56,819 bases of DNA, taken from assembly GCA_002894665.1 (NCBI GenBank), contig NCRB01000015.1:1-56819 (forward strand). Direction: 5' to 3'. The DNA comes from Salinivenus iranica (GTDB lineage Bacteria; Bacteroidota; Rhodothermia; Rhodothermales; Salinibacteraceae). The position numbers and the translations under genes were made by a program. Under the pieces are notes generated by a model. The model saw nothing but the letters and a program-made list of their open reading frames with translations, ran no database searches and was not told the origin of the DNA. Shown one piece after another: positions 24,972 through 34,523 of this stretch; the first letter of the stretch is position 1, and every line of letters starts with the position of its first letter.

Positions 24972-26471
24972 ATGGAGCTCGCCGATGCGTACGCCGCCAT
25001 GGCTGGGGATTTGCCCGCCGTCGTTTCGATGATGGTGGTGGCCTTTATGGGACTGGTGATGCTGGGGGTCGAGGCGTTTCGCAACGACCACCCGTCGATC
25101 CCCTGGATGGGGGCGGCGGGGCTCGCGGTGGCGGCCGGGTGGGAGCTCTCGCAGCTGGGGGCGCCGCAGGGCACGGCCTTCTTTGACACGGTGCGGACCG
25201 GCGGCTACGCCGCGTTCGTCAACCTTATCGTTCTCCTGTCGGCCCTCGCTACGATCCTGCTGTCGACTCCCTACCTGAACGACCTGAAGCGGGCGTACGG
25301 GGAGGTCTATGCCCTCATCATGTACGCCACCGTGGGCATGCTCCTCCTCGGCACGGCCAACGACATGATCAGCATCTTCGTGGGCCTGGAGACGATGTCG
25401 GTCTGCCTCTACATCCTGACCGGCCTGGTGCGCGAGGATGAGGGGGCCGTGGAGAGCGCGCTCAAATACTTCCTGCTGGGGGCGTTCTCCACCGGGTTCT
25501 TCCTTTACGGCATTGCGCTGATGTATGGCGCGACGGGCACCATGGTTCTTCCCGAAATGGCGGAGGCAACCCTCGGCACCACCAGCGCGCAGCTCATGTT
25601 CTGGGGCGGGCTCGGCCTCTTCCTGGTGGGCTTCTTCTTCAAGGTGAGCGCGGTGCCTTTCCACATGTGGACGCCGGACGTGTACCAGGGCTCCCCCACG
25701 CCCCTCACCGGCTTCATGTCGACGGCCTCCAAGGCGGCGGCGTTTGCGGCCCTGATCCTGGTCCTGTACCACGCCGTGCCCAGCGGGCCGGCGTCACTGG
25801 TGCTGGCCGTGGTGGCGGTGGTGACGATGGTGGGGGGCAATGTAATGGCCCTCGCGCAGTCCAACGTCAAGCGCCTCCTCGCCTACTCGTCGATTGCGCA
25901 TGCCGGCTACGTGCTCGTCGGCCTCTCGGCCGGCACCGCGGCGGGGTACTCGGGCGCGCTCTTTTACCTGCTCGTCTACGCCGTGATGAACATCGGGGCC
26001 TTCGGGGTCATGGCGCTGCTGGAGTGGGACGGCAAGCAGGGGCGCGAGCAAACGCTGGACTCGCTGGCCGGGATCGGCTCCCGGCGCCCCGTCCTCGGCG
26101 TGGCGATGGCGGTCTTCATGTTTAGCCTGATCGGGTTCCCGCCCTTTGGCGGCTTCATCGGCAAGTGGGCCGTCTTCGCCCCCGCAATCGATGCTGGCAT
26201 GACCTGGCTGGCGATCGTGGGGGTGCTGATGAGCGCGGTGAGTGCCTACTACTACCTGCGGGTCGTCTACGTCTTCTGGATGCAGTCGGCGGCGGACGTG
26301 GAGGCCGCCTCGACGTTCTCCGACTCGGCGTTGCCCCGCGCCACCTCGGGCGCGGTGGGCACGCTCGTGGTGTGCGCGCTGGCCCTGCTCGTTCTCGGCG
26401 TCTTTGCGGGGGGAGTGCTCGAAACCACGGCGGCGTTCTTCGACGTCTCGGCCATGGCTGCCGCGCCCTAA
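24972..26471 (+). CDS. nuoN: NADH-quinone oxidoreductase subunit N
   Basis: 499 residues from the ATG at 24972 (a TTG two codons earlier is possible but unneeded). Antiporter-like membrane subunit of complex I with about 14 helices. Key stretches: IFVGLETMSVCLYILTGL with the conserved Glu, FKVSAVPFHMWTPDVYQGSPTPLTGFMST, and NVKRLLAYSSIAHAGYVLVG. Last complex I gene in this cluster. Confidence 0.97.
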   Translation: MELADAYAAMAGDLPAVVSMMVVAFMGLVMLGVEAFRNDHPSIPWMGAAGLAVAAGWELSQLGAPQGTAFFDTVRTGGYAAFVNLIVLLSALATILLSTPYLNDLKRAYGEVYALIMYATVGMLLLGTANDMISIFVGLETMSVCLYILTGLVREDEGAVESALKYFLLGAFSTGFFLYGIALMYGATGTMVLPEMAEATLGTTSAQLMFWGGLGLFLVGFFFKVSAVPFHMWTPDVYQGSPTPLTGFMSTASKAAAFAALILVLYHAVPSGPASLVLAVVAVVTMVGGNVMALAQSNVKRLLAYSSIAHAGYVLVGLSAGTAAGYSGALFYLLVYAVMNIGAFGVMALLEWDGKQGREQTLDSLAGIGSRRPVLGVAMAVFMFSLIGFPPFGGFIGKWAVFAPAIDAGMTWLAIVGVLMSAVSAYYYLRVVYVFWMQSAADVEAASTFSDSALPRATSGAVGTLVVCALALLVLGVFAGGVLETTAAFFDVSAMAAAP

Positions 26472-26578
26472 GCGGGGGCGGGACAATCCTTCGGGGCTGT
26501 GCCGTCGGATAAGTGCCGGGACGTTTTCTCTCATTGCCCTGATCGTTCCGGGCGGTCGTTCGCCCCGGCCCTGTACCC

Positions 26579-27148
26579 ATGGAGGACCTGATTCGGGACC
26601 GGCTCCCGCACGCGCCCACGATGGGCCTCTTTGTCGCGCCGGACGTCCCGCCGAATCGGTTGGGGCGTGCGCTGGAGGACTACGCCACGGCGGTCGCCCG
26701 GGAGGAAGTGGTGGCTCTGTACGACGCCACCCTCACCGGGACCGGCGGCGACGGGGCCGTCTTCACGACGGATCGGGTCGTCTTTCAAAACAACGACCTC
26801 CAGGCGGTCGAGACCATTCGGTACGCCGACCTTGTGGACGTGGAGGCGAACCGCCGGTGGCTCGGCCTCGGGGGCAAGTTCGTTCAGCTAACGGTCAACC
26901 GCGGGCGGGCGACCTTCGAGCTTCGGATGGACTTTTCGGGCGCGCCGGAGGCGGCCTCCTACGTGGCGGATTTCCTGGAGGCGGCGCTGCTCCGGGGCGT
27001 GCAACTGGCGGATCATGGCGGGGGCGAAACGGACCCCGCCGCCGTCCGGCGGGTCCTGGAGCGACTGCACGCCGACGGAAAGCTGAGCACCGCGGATCGG
27101 GAGCGGCTGCTTGACACCCTGGAGGCCCTGGAGGGAGGCTCCGCCTGA
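26579..27148 (+). CDS. Hypothetical protein with possible PH-like domain
   Basis: 189 residues, soluble, no signal peptide. The middle (about 42-125) is rich in beta strands and reads like a bacterial PH-type fold (ALYDATLTG, GAVFTTDRVVFQNND, IRYADLVDVE, VNRGRATFEL). A short C-terminal helical pair (AVRRVLERLHADGKLSTADRERLLDTLEAL) resembles the SHOCT-type tails that often follow such domains. The assignment is by pattern only. It begins 107 bases after nuoN on the same strand and could be a read-through partner, and it converges with the aldehyde dehydrogenase gene. Confidence 0.72.
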   Translation: MEDLIRDRLPHAPTMGLFVAPDVPPNRLGRALEDYATAVAREEVVALYDATLTGTGGDGAVFTTDRVVFQNNDLQAVETIRYADLVDVEANRRWLGLGGKFVQLTVNRGRATFELRMDFSGAPEAASYVADFLEAALLRGVQLADHGGGETDPAAVRRVLERLHADGKLSTADRERLLDTLEALEGGSA

Positions 27149-27155
27149 GTGTTGC

Positions 27156-28613
27156 TTAGGAGCGTCCCAGAAGCCACTCCGTGACGCGCTCCGCGAGGCG
27201 GCCGTACGGAGGAAAGAGTGGCTCGATGAGGCGGGCGCCGTACGATCGCCGGAGCACGGATCGTTCGTTGGAGAAGGCCTCGAACCCGCGGCGGCCGTGG
27301 CCGCGCCCGATGCCGCTCTCGCCCTTTCCGCCGAAAGGCAGCGCCGGGTTGTTGAAGTGCAGGAAGCCCTCGTTAATGCAGGTGCTCCCGGCGGTCGTTC
27401 GGGACAGGACGGTGTCGATGGTGGCGTCGCGTTCGGTGAAGAGGTAGAGGGACAGGGGCGCCGGCCGCTCGTTCACGATCCGAAGGGCCTCGTCCAGCGT
27501 GTGGAAGGAGATGATGGGCAGCAGCGGCCCAAAGATCTCCTCCTGCATGACGGCCGCGTCGAGGGGGACGTCGGTGAGGAGGGTTGGGGCAACAAAACGG
27601 TCCCCGGCGGTGTGGTGGCCGCCCGTCGCCACTCGGGCGCCGGCGCTGAGCGCGTCCGTCAGGAGCTCAACCACGGCTGCGTAGTGCCCGTCGTAGGCGA
27701 GCCGGGCGTAGTCGTCGCTGGCCTTCTGCTGGTCGGGCGAGGCCCCGTAGAAGGAATGAATCGCGTCGCGAAGGTGGTCGACGAGTGCATCGTGGACCCC
27801 CCGCTCAACCAGCACGTAGTCCGGGGCAATGCAGGTCTGCCCGGCGTTGACGAACTTTGACCAGGCGATGCGGCGGGCGGCCCGCTTCAGGGACGCCGTG
27901 CGGTCCACGAGCGCCGGGGACTTGCCGCCCAGCTCCAGCGTGACGGACGTGAGGTGCTCGGCGGCGGCTTTCATGACGCGGCGCCCGATTGTGGGGCTCC
28001 CGGTGAAGAAGATGTGGTCGAACGGCTCTCGGGTCAGTGCCTCGGCCACGTCGGGCCCGCCCGGGACGACGGTGATCTCGCGCTCGTCGAAGAGCTCGGC
28101 GATGAGGTCGTGCACGAGGGCCGTCGTGCGGGGGGCGTGCTCGGAGGGCTTGAGCACGGCGCAGTTGCCCGCGGCGATGGCGCTCACCAGGGGGCCGAGC
28201 GTCAGGTTGAGGGGGTAGTTCCATGGGGCCAGGATCAGCACCACGCCCTTGGGCTCGTAGTGAATCGTAGACTGAGTGCCGGTGTAGAGGAGGGGCGTCT
28301 CTACACGCGTGGGCGCCATCCACTCGTTGAGGTGATCGATGGCGTGCTGGATCTCGTCGAGTGTGGTTTTCAGTTCCGTGAGGTCGGTCTCGACGGGCGG
28401 TTTTTGGAGGTCGGCGTGGAGCGCTTCCTGGACGGCGCTGCGATTCGACAGCAGGCCATCGCGGAGGCGCCGCAGCTTGGCCTTTCGTTGGGCCGCGTCG
28501 GCGGAGCGGACGGTGGGGGCATGGTTCCGCTGCCGGTCCACGATGGGGCCGACGTCCGACGGCGAGCTGGACAGGGCGTCGTGCGGGGGAAGGGAGGAGA
28601 GAGCATTCGACAT
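27156..28613 (-). CDS. Aldehyde dehydrogenase (class 3-like)
   Basis: 485 residues, NAD(P)-dependent oxidation of aldehydes to acids. Cofactor and catalytic motifs: APWNYP with Asn132, catalytic Glu227 in VTLELGGKSP, and nucleophile Cys261 in VNAGQTCIAPDYVL. The compact length, the N-terminal arrangement (RDGLLSNRSAVQEALHADLQKP) and the C-terminal PFGGKGESGIGRGHGRRGFE point to the ALDH3 group, which handles medium- and long-chain fatty or aromatic aldehydes. Such a substrate would fit the fatty-acid oxidation genes a few kilobases away. It is divergent from the nicotinamidase gene. Confidence 0.94.
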   Translation of the reverse strand: MSNALSSLPPHDALSSSPSDVGPIVDRQRNHAPTVRSADAAQRKAKLRRLRDGLLSNRSAVQEALHADLQKPPVETDLTELKTTLDEIQHAIDHLNEWMAPTRVETPLLYTGTQSTIHYEPKGVVLILAPWNYPLNLTLGPLVSAIAAGNCAVLKPSEHAPRTTALVHDLIAELFDEREITVVPGGPDVAEALTREPFDHIFFTGSPTIGRRVMKAAAEHLTSVTLELGGKSPALVDRTASLKRAARRIAWSKFVNAGQTCIAPDYVLVERGVHDALVDHLRDAIHSFYGASPDQQKASDDYARLAYDGHYAAVVELLTDALSAGARVATGGHHTAGDRFVAPTLLTDVPLDAAVMQEEIFGPLLPIISFHTLDEALRIVNERPAPLSLYLFTERDATIDTVLSRTTAGSTCINEGFLHFNNPALPFGGKGESGIGRGHGRRGFEAFSNERSVLRRSYGARLIEPLFPPYGRLAERVTEWLLGRS

Positions 28614-28800
28614 GCGAGGCGGGAGAGATGCACAGATGTTACGAGAGATCGAACCTTCCGGGTTGGGCCTGTGATCCCGGTCGATCGATAAACACGGGGG
28701 GCGGTGCGTCGTATTCGTTCTTGGCGGTGTTATAAGTAAAACACACGCCTCACAGCCGCCTCGCTCGTTCTTGTGTTTTCCAGATCCGTTTCACCTTGAT

Positions 28801-29427
28801 ATGCAGGCACTCCTCATCGTCGATCTCCAGAACGACTTCTGTCCCGGAGGGGCCCTCGCCGTGCCGAATGGCGACACCATCGTCCCCACCGTGAACGACC
28901 TCGCCGACCAGTTCGACCACGTACTGCAGACGCAGGACTGGCACCCGCCCGGGCACCAGTCGTTTGCCTCGTCGCACCCCGAGCATGATCCGATGGACGT
29001 GATTGAGGTGGACTACGGCGAGCAGGTCCTGTGGCCCGATCACTGCGTGCAGGGGACGGAGGGAGCGGATTTCCATCCGGACCTCAACACCACGCCGACC
29101 GAGCTCGTCATCCGGAAGGGATTTCGCCCCGAGATTGACTCCTACTCGGCCTTCTACGAAAACGACGGCGAGACCCCGACCGGTCTCGCGGGCTACCTGC
29201 GTGACCGGGGCATCGACACCCTCTACCTGTGCGGCCTCGCCACCGACTTCTGCGTGAAGTGGTCGGCCCTGGACGGCCGGTCGGAAGGGTTCGACGTGTA
29301 TGTGATTGAGGACGCCACGCGGGGCATTGATCAGGACGGCTCGCTGGCGCAGGCCTGGGACGAAATGAACGACGCCGGCGTGCAGGTCATCTCCTCGGCC
29401 GCGGCCCGGGACGTGGTGGCACGGTAG
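28801..29427 (+). CDS. pncA: Nicotinamidase
   Basis: Converts nicotinamide to nicotinate in the NAD salvage pathway. 208 residues from the ATG at 28801. The catalytic triad is present: Asp8 (LIVDLQNDF), Lys106 (VIRKGF) and Cys151 (CGLATDFCV). Metal ligands Asp46 and His48 (QDWHPPGH) and His81 (WPDHCVQ) are also seen, as is the conserved cis-peptide region before Cys151. It is convergent with the kinase gene, the two stop codons being one base apart. The gap before it contains an AT-rich stretch (28731-28740) that may hold the promoter. Confidence 0.96.
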   Translation: MQALLIVDLQNDFCPGGALAVPNGDTIVPTVNDLADQFDHVLQTQDWHPPGHQSFASSHPEHDPMDVIEVDYGEQVLWPDHCVQGTEGADFHPDLNTTPTELVIRKGFRPEIDSYSAFYENDGETPTGLAGYLRDRGIDTLYLCGLATDFCVKWSALDGRSEGFDVYVIEDATRGIDQDGSLAQAWDEMNDAGVQVISSAAARDVVAR

Positions 29428-29428
29428 C

Positions 29429-31018
29429 CTAGTCGCCCAGCCGGATCAGGGCCTTCAGGATGGCCAGGGTCGTGTCGTCCTCGCTCCGGTCGGTCCCAAT
29501 CCGGACGTGTCGAGCGTCTTCGAGGGCGTCGGGGGTCTGGTAGCGGGCCATCAGGGTCTCAAAGTCGTCGAGTCGGGCGTCGGACACCGTGTCAGGCGTG
29601 TGGTCCCGTGCCGCGAGGCGGGCCCGGAGGGTGTCGTGCGGGGCCGTTAACTCGATAAATACATGCGGGAGGTCGGCTGCCCGGAGCGCCGATCGGAGGC
29701 GCTCTCGTCGCTCAGCCCCGCTGAAGGTGGCGTCGAGCACGGTGCCCTGATGGGAGCGTCCGCGCTGCACCGCGCGGTGGCGGAGCGCCTCGTAGACGGC
29801 ATCGGAGCGATCCTTGCTGTAGAGCTGCTCTCGGGTCTCGGGGGCGGGGCGGTCGTGGAGGGGCACGCCGGCTTGCTCCTTTCGCACCCGGTCGGACGAG
29901 ACGTGGGCCCAGCCGAGCGCAGACGACAGGGCAGCGGCCTGGGTGCTCTTGCCGGTCCCGGACTGGCCCATCACGACCACGACGAGGGGGGCGCCGCCGG
30001 AGACGGCGTATCGGAGGGCCCACTGGTAGTACTGCCGGGCCTGCTGCCGACTTTCCTCCCGCTCGGGGGAGGCGACCTCCTCGTCGACCGCCTGCATCCC
30101 CTCCACCTTGCCCCGCACGTAGGCGCGGTAGCACTTGTAGAACGGCAGGAGGCGGTGCAGGTCCGGATCGCCGAGACCGTCGGACACGTGGTGGGCCAGT
30201 CGGGCGGCCAGCGTCGGGTACCCGCTCCGATCCAGGTCCATGCAGAGGAAGGCCACGTCGTTGGCCACATCGAGGTGCCGGAACCGTTCGTTGAACTCGA
30301 TGCAGTCGTAGATCGCGACCCGATCGTCGGTGATGTGCACGTGCTCCAGGCGCAGGTCGCCATGGCCGTCTACGAAGTGGCCCTCGGCCCGCCGACGATG
30401 GAAGAGGGCCGCGTGCTGGTCGTAAAACCGATCGGTATAGTACCGCAGCGCCTCAAAGGCGGGCGGCGAGAGGGCCGTCCCCACCAGATCGGCCGTCTGC
30501 TCGAAGTTCTCCTCGGTGCTCACGCGGAGTTGGTCGATCCATCCCGCCTCGGCCACCTCGGGAGTGCGGGCGCGGGACTGGTAGAAGGAGCAGAGGCGAC
30601 GGGCCACGCGATCAATGTCGGCGGTCGGGGCCTCGCCTCGGTCCAGTCGGGCATCCAGGAACTGCGTCGGGCGCAGGTACCGCATTTTAACAGCCACCTC
30701 GACCACCTCCCCCGCGGCCGGGTCGCCGTCGATGCGCAGTCCGTCCCCGGTCGCCACGATGGGCACCACGCCCTCGTAGGTATCGGGGCACAGGCGTGTG
30801 TTGAGGCGCACCTCTTCCTCGCAGAAGTGGCGCCGACGCTCGAGGGTGGTGAAATCGAGGAAGCCCAGGTCGACGGGCTTTTTCACCTTGTAGGCCCAGG
30901 GGGGCGCCAGGGCGACGAGGGAGATATGGGTCTGCTCGATTTCGATCCGGTCCGGATCATGGGGGTACGCGCTGGGGGTCGTGAGGGCGTCGCGGAGGGT
31001 TCGCGTCGAAATCGGCAT
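29429..31018 (-). CDS. Bifunctional APH-like kinase / P-loop ATPase fusion protein
   Basis: 529 residues from the ATG at 31018. The N-terminal two-thirds resembles aminoglycoside phosphotransferase/choline kinase folds, with the catalytic loop HGDLRLEHVH (about residue 219) and IYDCIEFNERFRHLD downstream. The C-terminal part is a zeta-toxin/gluconate-kinase-like P-loop domain with GQSGTGKST at about 350 and DATFSGAERR. This combination is a recurring bacterial family (COG2187 with COG0645), but its substrate is not established. It starts 11 bases after the FadJ-like gene and so belongs to the beta-oxidation transcript. Aminoglycoside resistance should not be assumed. Confidence 0.88.
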   Translation of the reverse strand: MPISTRTLRDALTTPSAYPHDPDRIEIEQTHISLVALAPPWAYKVKKPVDLGFLDFTTLERRRHFCEEEVRLNTRLCPDTYEGVVPIVATGDGLRIDGDPAAGEVVEVAVKMRYLRPTQFLDARLDRGEAPTADIDRVARRLCSFYQSRARTPEVAEAGWIDQLRVSTEENFEQTADLVGTALSPPAFEALRYYTDRFYDQHAALFHRRRAEGHFVDGHGDLRLEHVHITDDRVAIYDCIEFNERFRHLDVANDVAFLCMDLDRSGYPTLAARLAHHVSDGLGDPDLHRLLPFYKCYRAYVRGKVEGMQAVDEEVASPEREESRQQARQYYQWALRYAVSGGAPLVVVVMGQSGTGKSTQAAALSSALGWAHVSSDRVRKEQAGVPLHDRPAPETREQLYSKDRSDAVYEALRHRAVQRGRSHQGTVLDATFSGAERRERLRSALRAADLPHVFIELTAPHDTLRARLAARDHTPDTVSDARLDDFETLMARYQTPDALEDARHVRIGTDRSEDDTTLAILKALIRLGD

Positions 31019-31029
31019 CGAGAGAGGCG

Positions 31030-33189
31030 TTACTCGTAGAAGCAGCGATTGTCGGAGGCACAGGCCTGGAGGGACTCGGCGGGCCGAAACCGATCCCCGT
31101 ACCGCTCGGCAAGGTCGCGGAGGCGATGGACGATCGCGCCGGCCCCCTCCTGATCGACGTACCGGAAGGGCCCGCCCCGAAACGGCGGAAAGCCGAGGCC
31201 GAAGACGGCCCCCAGGTCGCCGTCGGTGGGGGAGCGCAGGACGCCCTCGTCCAGGCACCGCACGGCCTCGTTCACCATCATGAGCGCCAGTCGGTTCTGG
31301 ACGGTGTCGGCGGACGGGGTCGACCCGTTGGCGGGCGCCACCACGTCGTAAATGGCCTCGTTGAGGTCTCCCCGCTCCGGCTCGTCGTCCGCCGCGGTCG
31401 GCGTGTAGTGGTAGAAGCCCTCGTGGGATTTTTGGCCCAGCAGGTCGGCGTCCGCCAGGCGCTCGGCGGTGTCGCTAATGTCGAGCCGGTCCGACGGGAG
31501 GCGGTCGCGCATGACCTCGGTAATCTTGCCCGCCACGTCGAGGCCCACGAAGTCGAAGAGCTCGAAGGGCCCCATCGGAAAGCCAAAGTCCTTCATCATG
31601 GTGTCCACGGTCGGGACATCGGCCCCGGCGTCGAGGAGGTGAAGTGCCTCGTTCATGTAGAGCGCCAAGATGCGGGTGGTGTAGAAGCCCGGCCCATCGT
31701 TCACCACAATGACGGTCTTGCCCTGGGCGAGGCCGGCGTCGACGGCGGTGGCGAGGGCGGCCTCGGAGGTCGCGTCGGTCGCGATGACTTCGAGGAGGGG
31801 AATGTCGGGCACCGGAGAAAAGTAATGCATTCCGACCACCCGTTCGGGGTGCTCGGCGGCCGCGGCGATCTCGCTGATGGGCAGGGAGGACGTGTTTGAG
31901 GCGAAGACGGCGTCGGGGGCAATCACCGCTTCGGTGTCCGAGAGGACCTGGTGTTTCAGGTCGAGATCCTCCGGCACGGCCTCGATGACCAGGTCGCAGG
32001 TGTGGAGGAGGTCGTAGTCGCCGGTGGGGACCACGCGCTCGACCCGCTGGTCGCGCTCAAACCGGTTGATGATGCCCTTCTCCTTCTCCCGATGTGCGGC
32101 CGCCCAGATGCGCCGTTTGCCCTGGGCGGCGAGGTCGAGGGTTTGGTCTTTGAGGACGGCCTCCAGTCCGTTCTCGGCCGTGACCTGCGCGATGCCGGCC
32201 CCCATGAGGCCGGCCCCGAGCACCCCAACCGTCTCGACCGGGCGCGCCTGGTCGGCGAGGGGGTTCTTTTCGCCCCCCTGCTTTGCAAAAAAGACCTGCA
32301 CGAGGGCGTTCGACTCGGGCGTGAACACGAGGTCGCCAAAGTGACGCATCTCGGCGTCGAGGCCGGCGTCGAGGCCCTCCTCCATGCCCGTCCGCACGGC
32401 GTCGAGGATGCGGGGCGGGGCGGGGTAGTTGCCCCGGGTGCGCGACTTGGTTCGGCGCCCGGCCTGGCGGTAGATGATGCGCCGACTGAGCGGGTTGCTT
32501 TCAAGGACCTGCTCTCCGAAGGAGGGCCCGTCGCGGTCCACCGTGCGCGTGCCGTCGGCCAACTCGCGGGCGGCCCGGACCGCGGCCGGGTGGAGGCCCG
32601 GGGGATGGATGAGCGCATCCACGAGGCCGAGGCGCCGGGCCTTCTCGGGATAGGTGTTTTTGCCGGTAAGGATGAGCGTGAGGGCCTGCTGAACCCCGAT
32701 GAGCCGGGGCAGATGCTGCGTCCCGCCCCCGCCGGGGAGCAGGCCAAGCTTCACTTCAGGCAGGGACAGCGTGGTGGTGTCCGCTGTCGTGGCGATCCGG
32801 TAGTCGCACCCGAGCGTCAGTTCCAGGCCGCCGCCCGCGCAGGCTCCGTGAATCGCGGCGACTGTGGGGAGGGCGAGGTGCTGGAGGCGCGAGACCAACC
32901 GGTGGGCCTGTCGCGACACGGCGCGGGCCTCGGCGGGCATCTCGAAGCCCGACAGCATGTCCAGGTCGGCCCCGACGACGAACGAGTTGGGCTTGCCGCT
33001 GATGAGGACGAGCCCGCGGAGGTCGTCGTGGGCCTCGACGGTGTCGATCAGTTCGGAGAAGCCGTCGAGCGTCGCCTGCGAGATTTTGTTGACGGAGGCG
33101 GAGGGGGCGTCGAGCCAGGCGGTTGCGACGCCCGTGTCGTCCACCGTGAGGCGGAGGCGGTCGGTATCGAGGGAGAGGGGAGTGCTCAT
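31030..33189 (-). CDS. fadJ: Fatty acid oxidation complex alpha subunit (FadJ/FadB-like)
   Basis: 719 residues from the ATG at 33189. The N-terminal enoyl-CoA hydratase domain (about 1-200) has the oxyanion loop HGACAGGGLELTLGCDY and PEVKLGLLPGGGGTQ with its catalytic acid region. The 3-hydroxyacyl-CoA dehydrogenase part begins at GVLGAGLMGAGIAQV (NAD-binding), contains the catalytic His in GMHYFSPV, and ends with two helical C-terminal repeats (GFYTTRI; GLGFPPFRGGPFRY). It carries out steps two and three of beta-oxidation. It follows the thiolase by 38 bases in the same operon. Confidence 0.95.
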   Translation of the reverse strand: MSTPLSLDTDRLRLTVDDTGVATAWLDAPSASVNKISQATLDGFSELIDTVEAHDDLRGLVLISGKPNSFVVGADLDMLSGFEMPAEARAVSRQAHRLVSRLQHLALPTVAAIHGACAGGGLELTLGCDYRIATTADTTTLSLPEVKLGLLPGGGGTQHLPRLIGVQQALTLILTGKNTYPEKARRLGLVDALIHPPGLHPAAVRAARELADGTRTVDRDGPSFGEQVLESNPLSRRIIYRQAGRRTKSRTRGNYPAPPRILDAVRTGMEEGLDAGLDAEMRHFGDLVFTPESNALVQVFFAKQGGEKNPLADQARPVETVGVLGAGLMGAGIAQVTAENGLEAVLKDQTLDLAAQGKRRIWAAAHREKEKGIINRFERDQRVERVVPTGDYDLLHTCDLVIEAVPEDLDLKHQVLSDTEAVIAPDAVFASNTSSLPISEIAAAAEHPERVVGMHYFSPVPDIPLLEVIATDATSEAALATAVDAGLAQGKTVIVVNDGPGFYTTRILALYMNEALHLLDAGADVPTVDTMMKDFGFPMGPFELFDFVGLDVAGKITEVMRDRLPSDRLDISDTAERLADADLLGQKSHEGFYHYTPTAADDEPERGDLNEAIYDVVAPANGSTPSADTVQNRLALMMVNEAVRCLDEGVLRSPTDGDLGAVFGLGFPPFRGGPFRYVDQEGAGAIVHRLRDLAERYGDRFRPAESLQACASDNRCFYE

Positions 33190-33227
33190 GAGGTGGGGGG
33201 AGGAGAGGAAATGAATCGCGAGCAGTC

Positions 33228-34523
33228 CTACGGGCGTCGTTCCAACAGCAGGGCGTGGCCCTGCCCGCCGGCGGCGCAGGCTGCGACCAGGGCCCACCGG
33301 CCGTCCTCCACGTGCAGGCGGTGGGCGGCGGTTGTGACGAGGCGGGTGCCCGTAGCGCCGAAGGGATGGCCCAGCGACAGCGACCCGCCCCAGGCGTTGA
33401 GGCGGTCCGGGTCGATCGCTCCGACCGCCGAGCCGCGGCCCAAGTTTTCCTGGGCAAAGGTGTCGGACTGCAGCGCCTCCAGCACTGCCAGCACCTGGCC
33501 GGCGAACGCCTCGTGGAGCTCCACCACGTCGATGTCGTCGAGAGAAAGTCCGGCGGCATCCAGGACCTGGGGGATCGCGTAGGCAGGGCCCAGCAGAAGC
33601 TCGGTGCCGGGGTCCTGGGCCACGTACGTATAGTCGCGGAGGGCGGCCTGTGGGGCGAACCCTTCGGCGTCGGCCACCTCGTCCGCCATCAGGAGCGTGG
33701 CGGAGGCCCCGTCGGTGAGGGCGGACGCGTTTCCGGCGGTGACGGTGCCGTAGGGGTCGACGAACGCCGGGGGGAGGGATCGCAGTTTCTCCATCGACGT
33801 ATCGTCGCGCACCACGTTGTCGGTCGTGATCGGCTCACAGTGCGGGGGCGGAGTGGCCGGATGGAGCTCCGGGCCGAAGTGTCCGGCGTCGCGGGCCTCC
33901 GCCGCGCGTCGGTGCGAGCGGAGGGCGTAGGCGTCCTGCTCCTCCCGCGACACCCCAAACATCGCCGCCAGCCGGTCGGCGCTCTCGCCCATCACCTCGC
34001 CCGTCGAAAATTCGGCGATCGCCGGGGACTCGGGGAGCAGGTCCGAGGGGCGGAGTCCCTCCAGCAGTTCCAAGTAGTCCGCGGGGCCCTTTGCCTTGCG
34101 GGCCTCAAACAGCCGCTTGCGGAGCGGGCGCGCAACCCGGATCGGCGGATCGCTGAGCGTTTCGGTGCCGCCGGCGACCACCACGTCGGCCAGGCCGGTG
34201 CGCACGAGATCCATCCCGCTGGTGAACGCCTGGTTGCTGGAGATGCAGGCCATTGTGACCGTGAAGGCGGGCACCGAGTGGGGGATGCCCGCGCCGAGGG
34301 CCGACTCGCGGGCCACGTTGCTCGTCTCCGGGTCTTGGATGACCGATCCCATTACGACCCGGTCGATCCGTTCGGGGGAGAGGCCGGTGCGACTCAGAAG
34401 GCCCCGGAGCACCATCCGGCCCATATCGTAGGCCATCAGGGCCTCGTAGCCGGTGCCGGAACGCTGGAACGGGAGGCGACAGCCGTCGACAAGCACGGCC
34501 GTCCGGGGAGCAAGAGAAGACAT
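33228..34523 (-). CDS. fadI: Acetyl-CoA C-acyltransferase (3-ketoacyl-CoA thiolase, FadI/FadA-like)
   Basis: 431 residues, thiolytic cleavage of 3-ketoacyl-CoA, the last step of beta-oxidation. Catalytic residues: nucleophile Cys93 in TMACISSNQAF, His in ELHEAFAGQ, His in LGHPFGATG, and the second Cys in VAACAAGGQGHALL. Length and insertions fit the FadI group rather than the shorter biosynthetic thiolases. First gene of the leftward operon thiolase - FadJ-like - kinase fusion. Confidence 0.95.
   Translation of the reverse strand: MSSLAPRTAVLVDGCRLPFQRSGTGYEALMAYDMGRMVLRGLLSRTGLSPERIDRVVMGSVIQDPETSNVARESALGAGIPHSVPAFTVTMACISSNQAFTSGMDLVRTGLADVVVAGGTETLSDPPIRVARPLRKRLFEARKAKGPADYLELLEGLRPSDLLPESPAIAEFSTGEVMGESADRLAAMFGVSREEQDAYALRSHRRAAEARDAGHFGPELHPATPPPHCEPITTDNVVRDDTSMEKLRSLPPAFVDPYGTVTAGNASALTDGASATLLMADEVADAEGFAPQAALRDYTYVAQDPGTELLLGPAYAIPQVLDAAGLSLDDIDVVELHEAFAGQVLAVLEALQSDTFAQENLGRGSAVGAIDPDRLNAWGGSLSLGHPFGATGTRLVTTAAHRLHVEDGRWALVAACAAGGQGHALLLERRP

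Noticed and set aside
29429-31018. Aminoglycoside resistance gene
   Set aside because: The APH-like fold is shared by many small-molecule kinases; the fusion with a P-loop domain and the beta-oxidation context argue against resistance.
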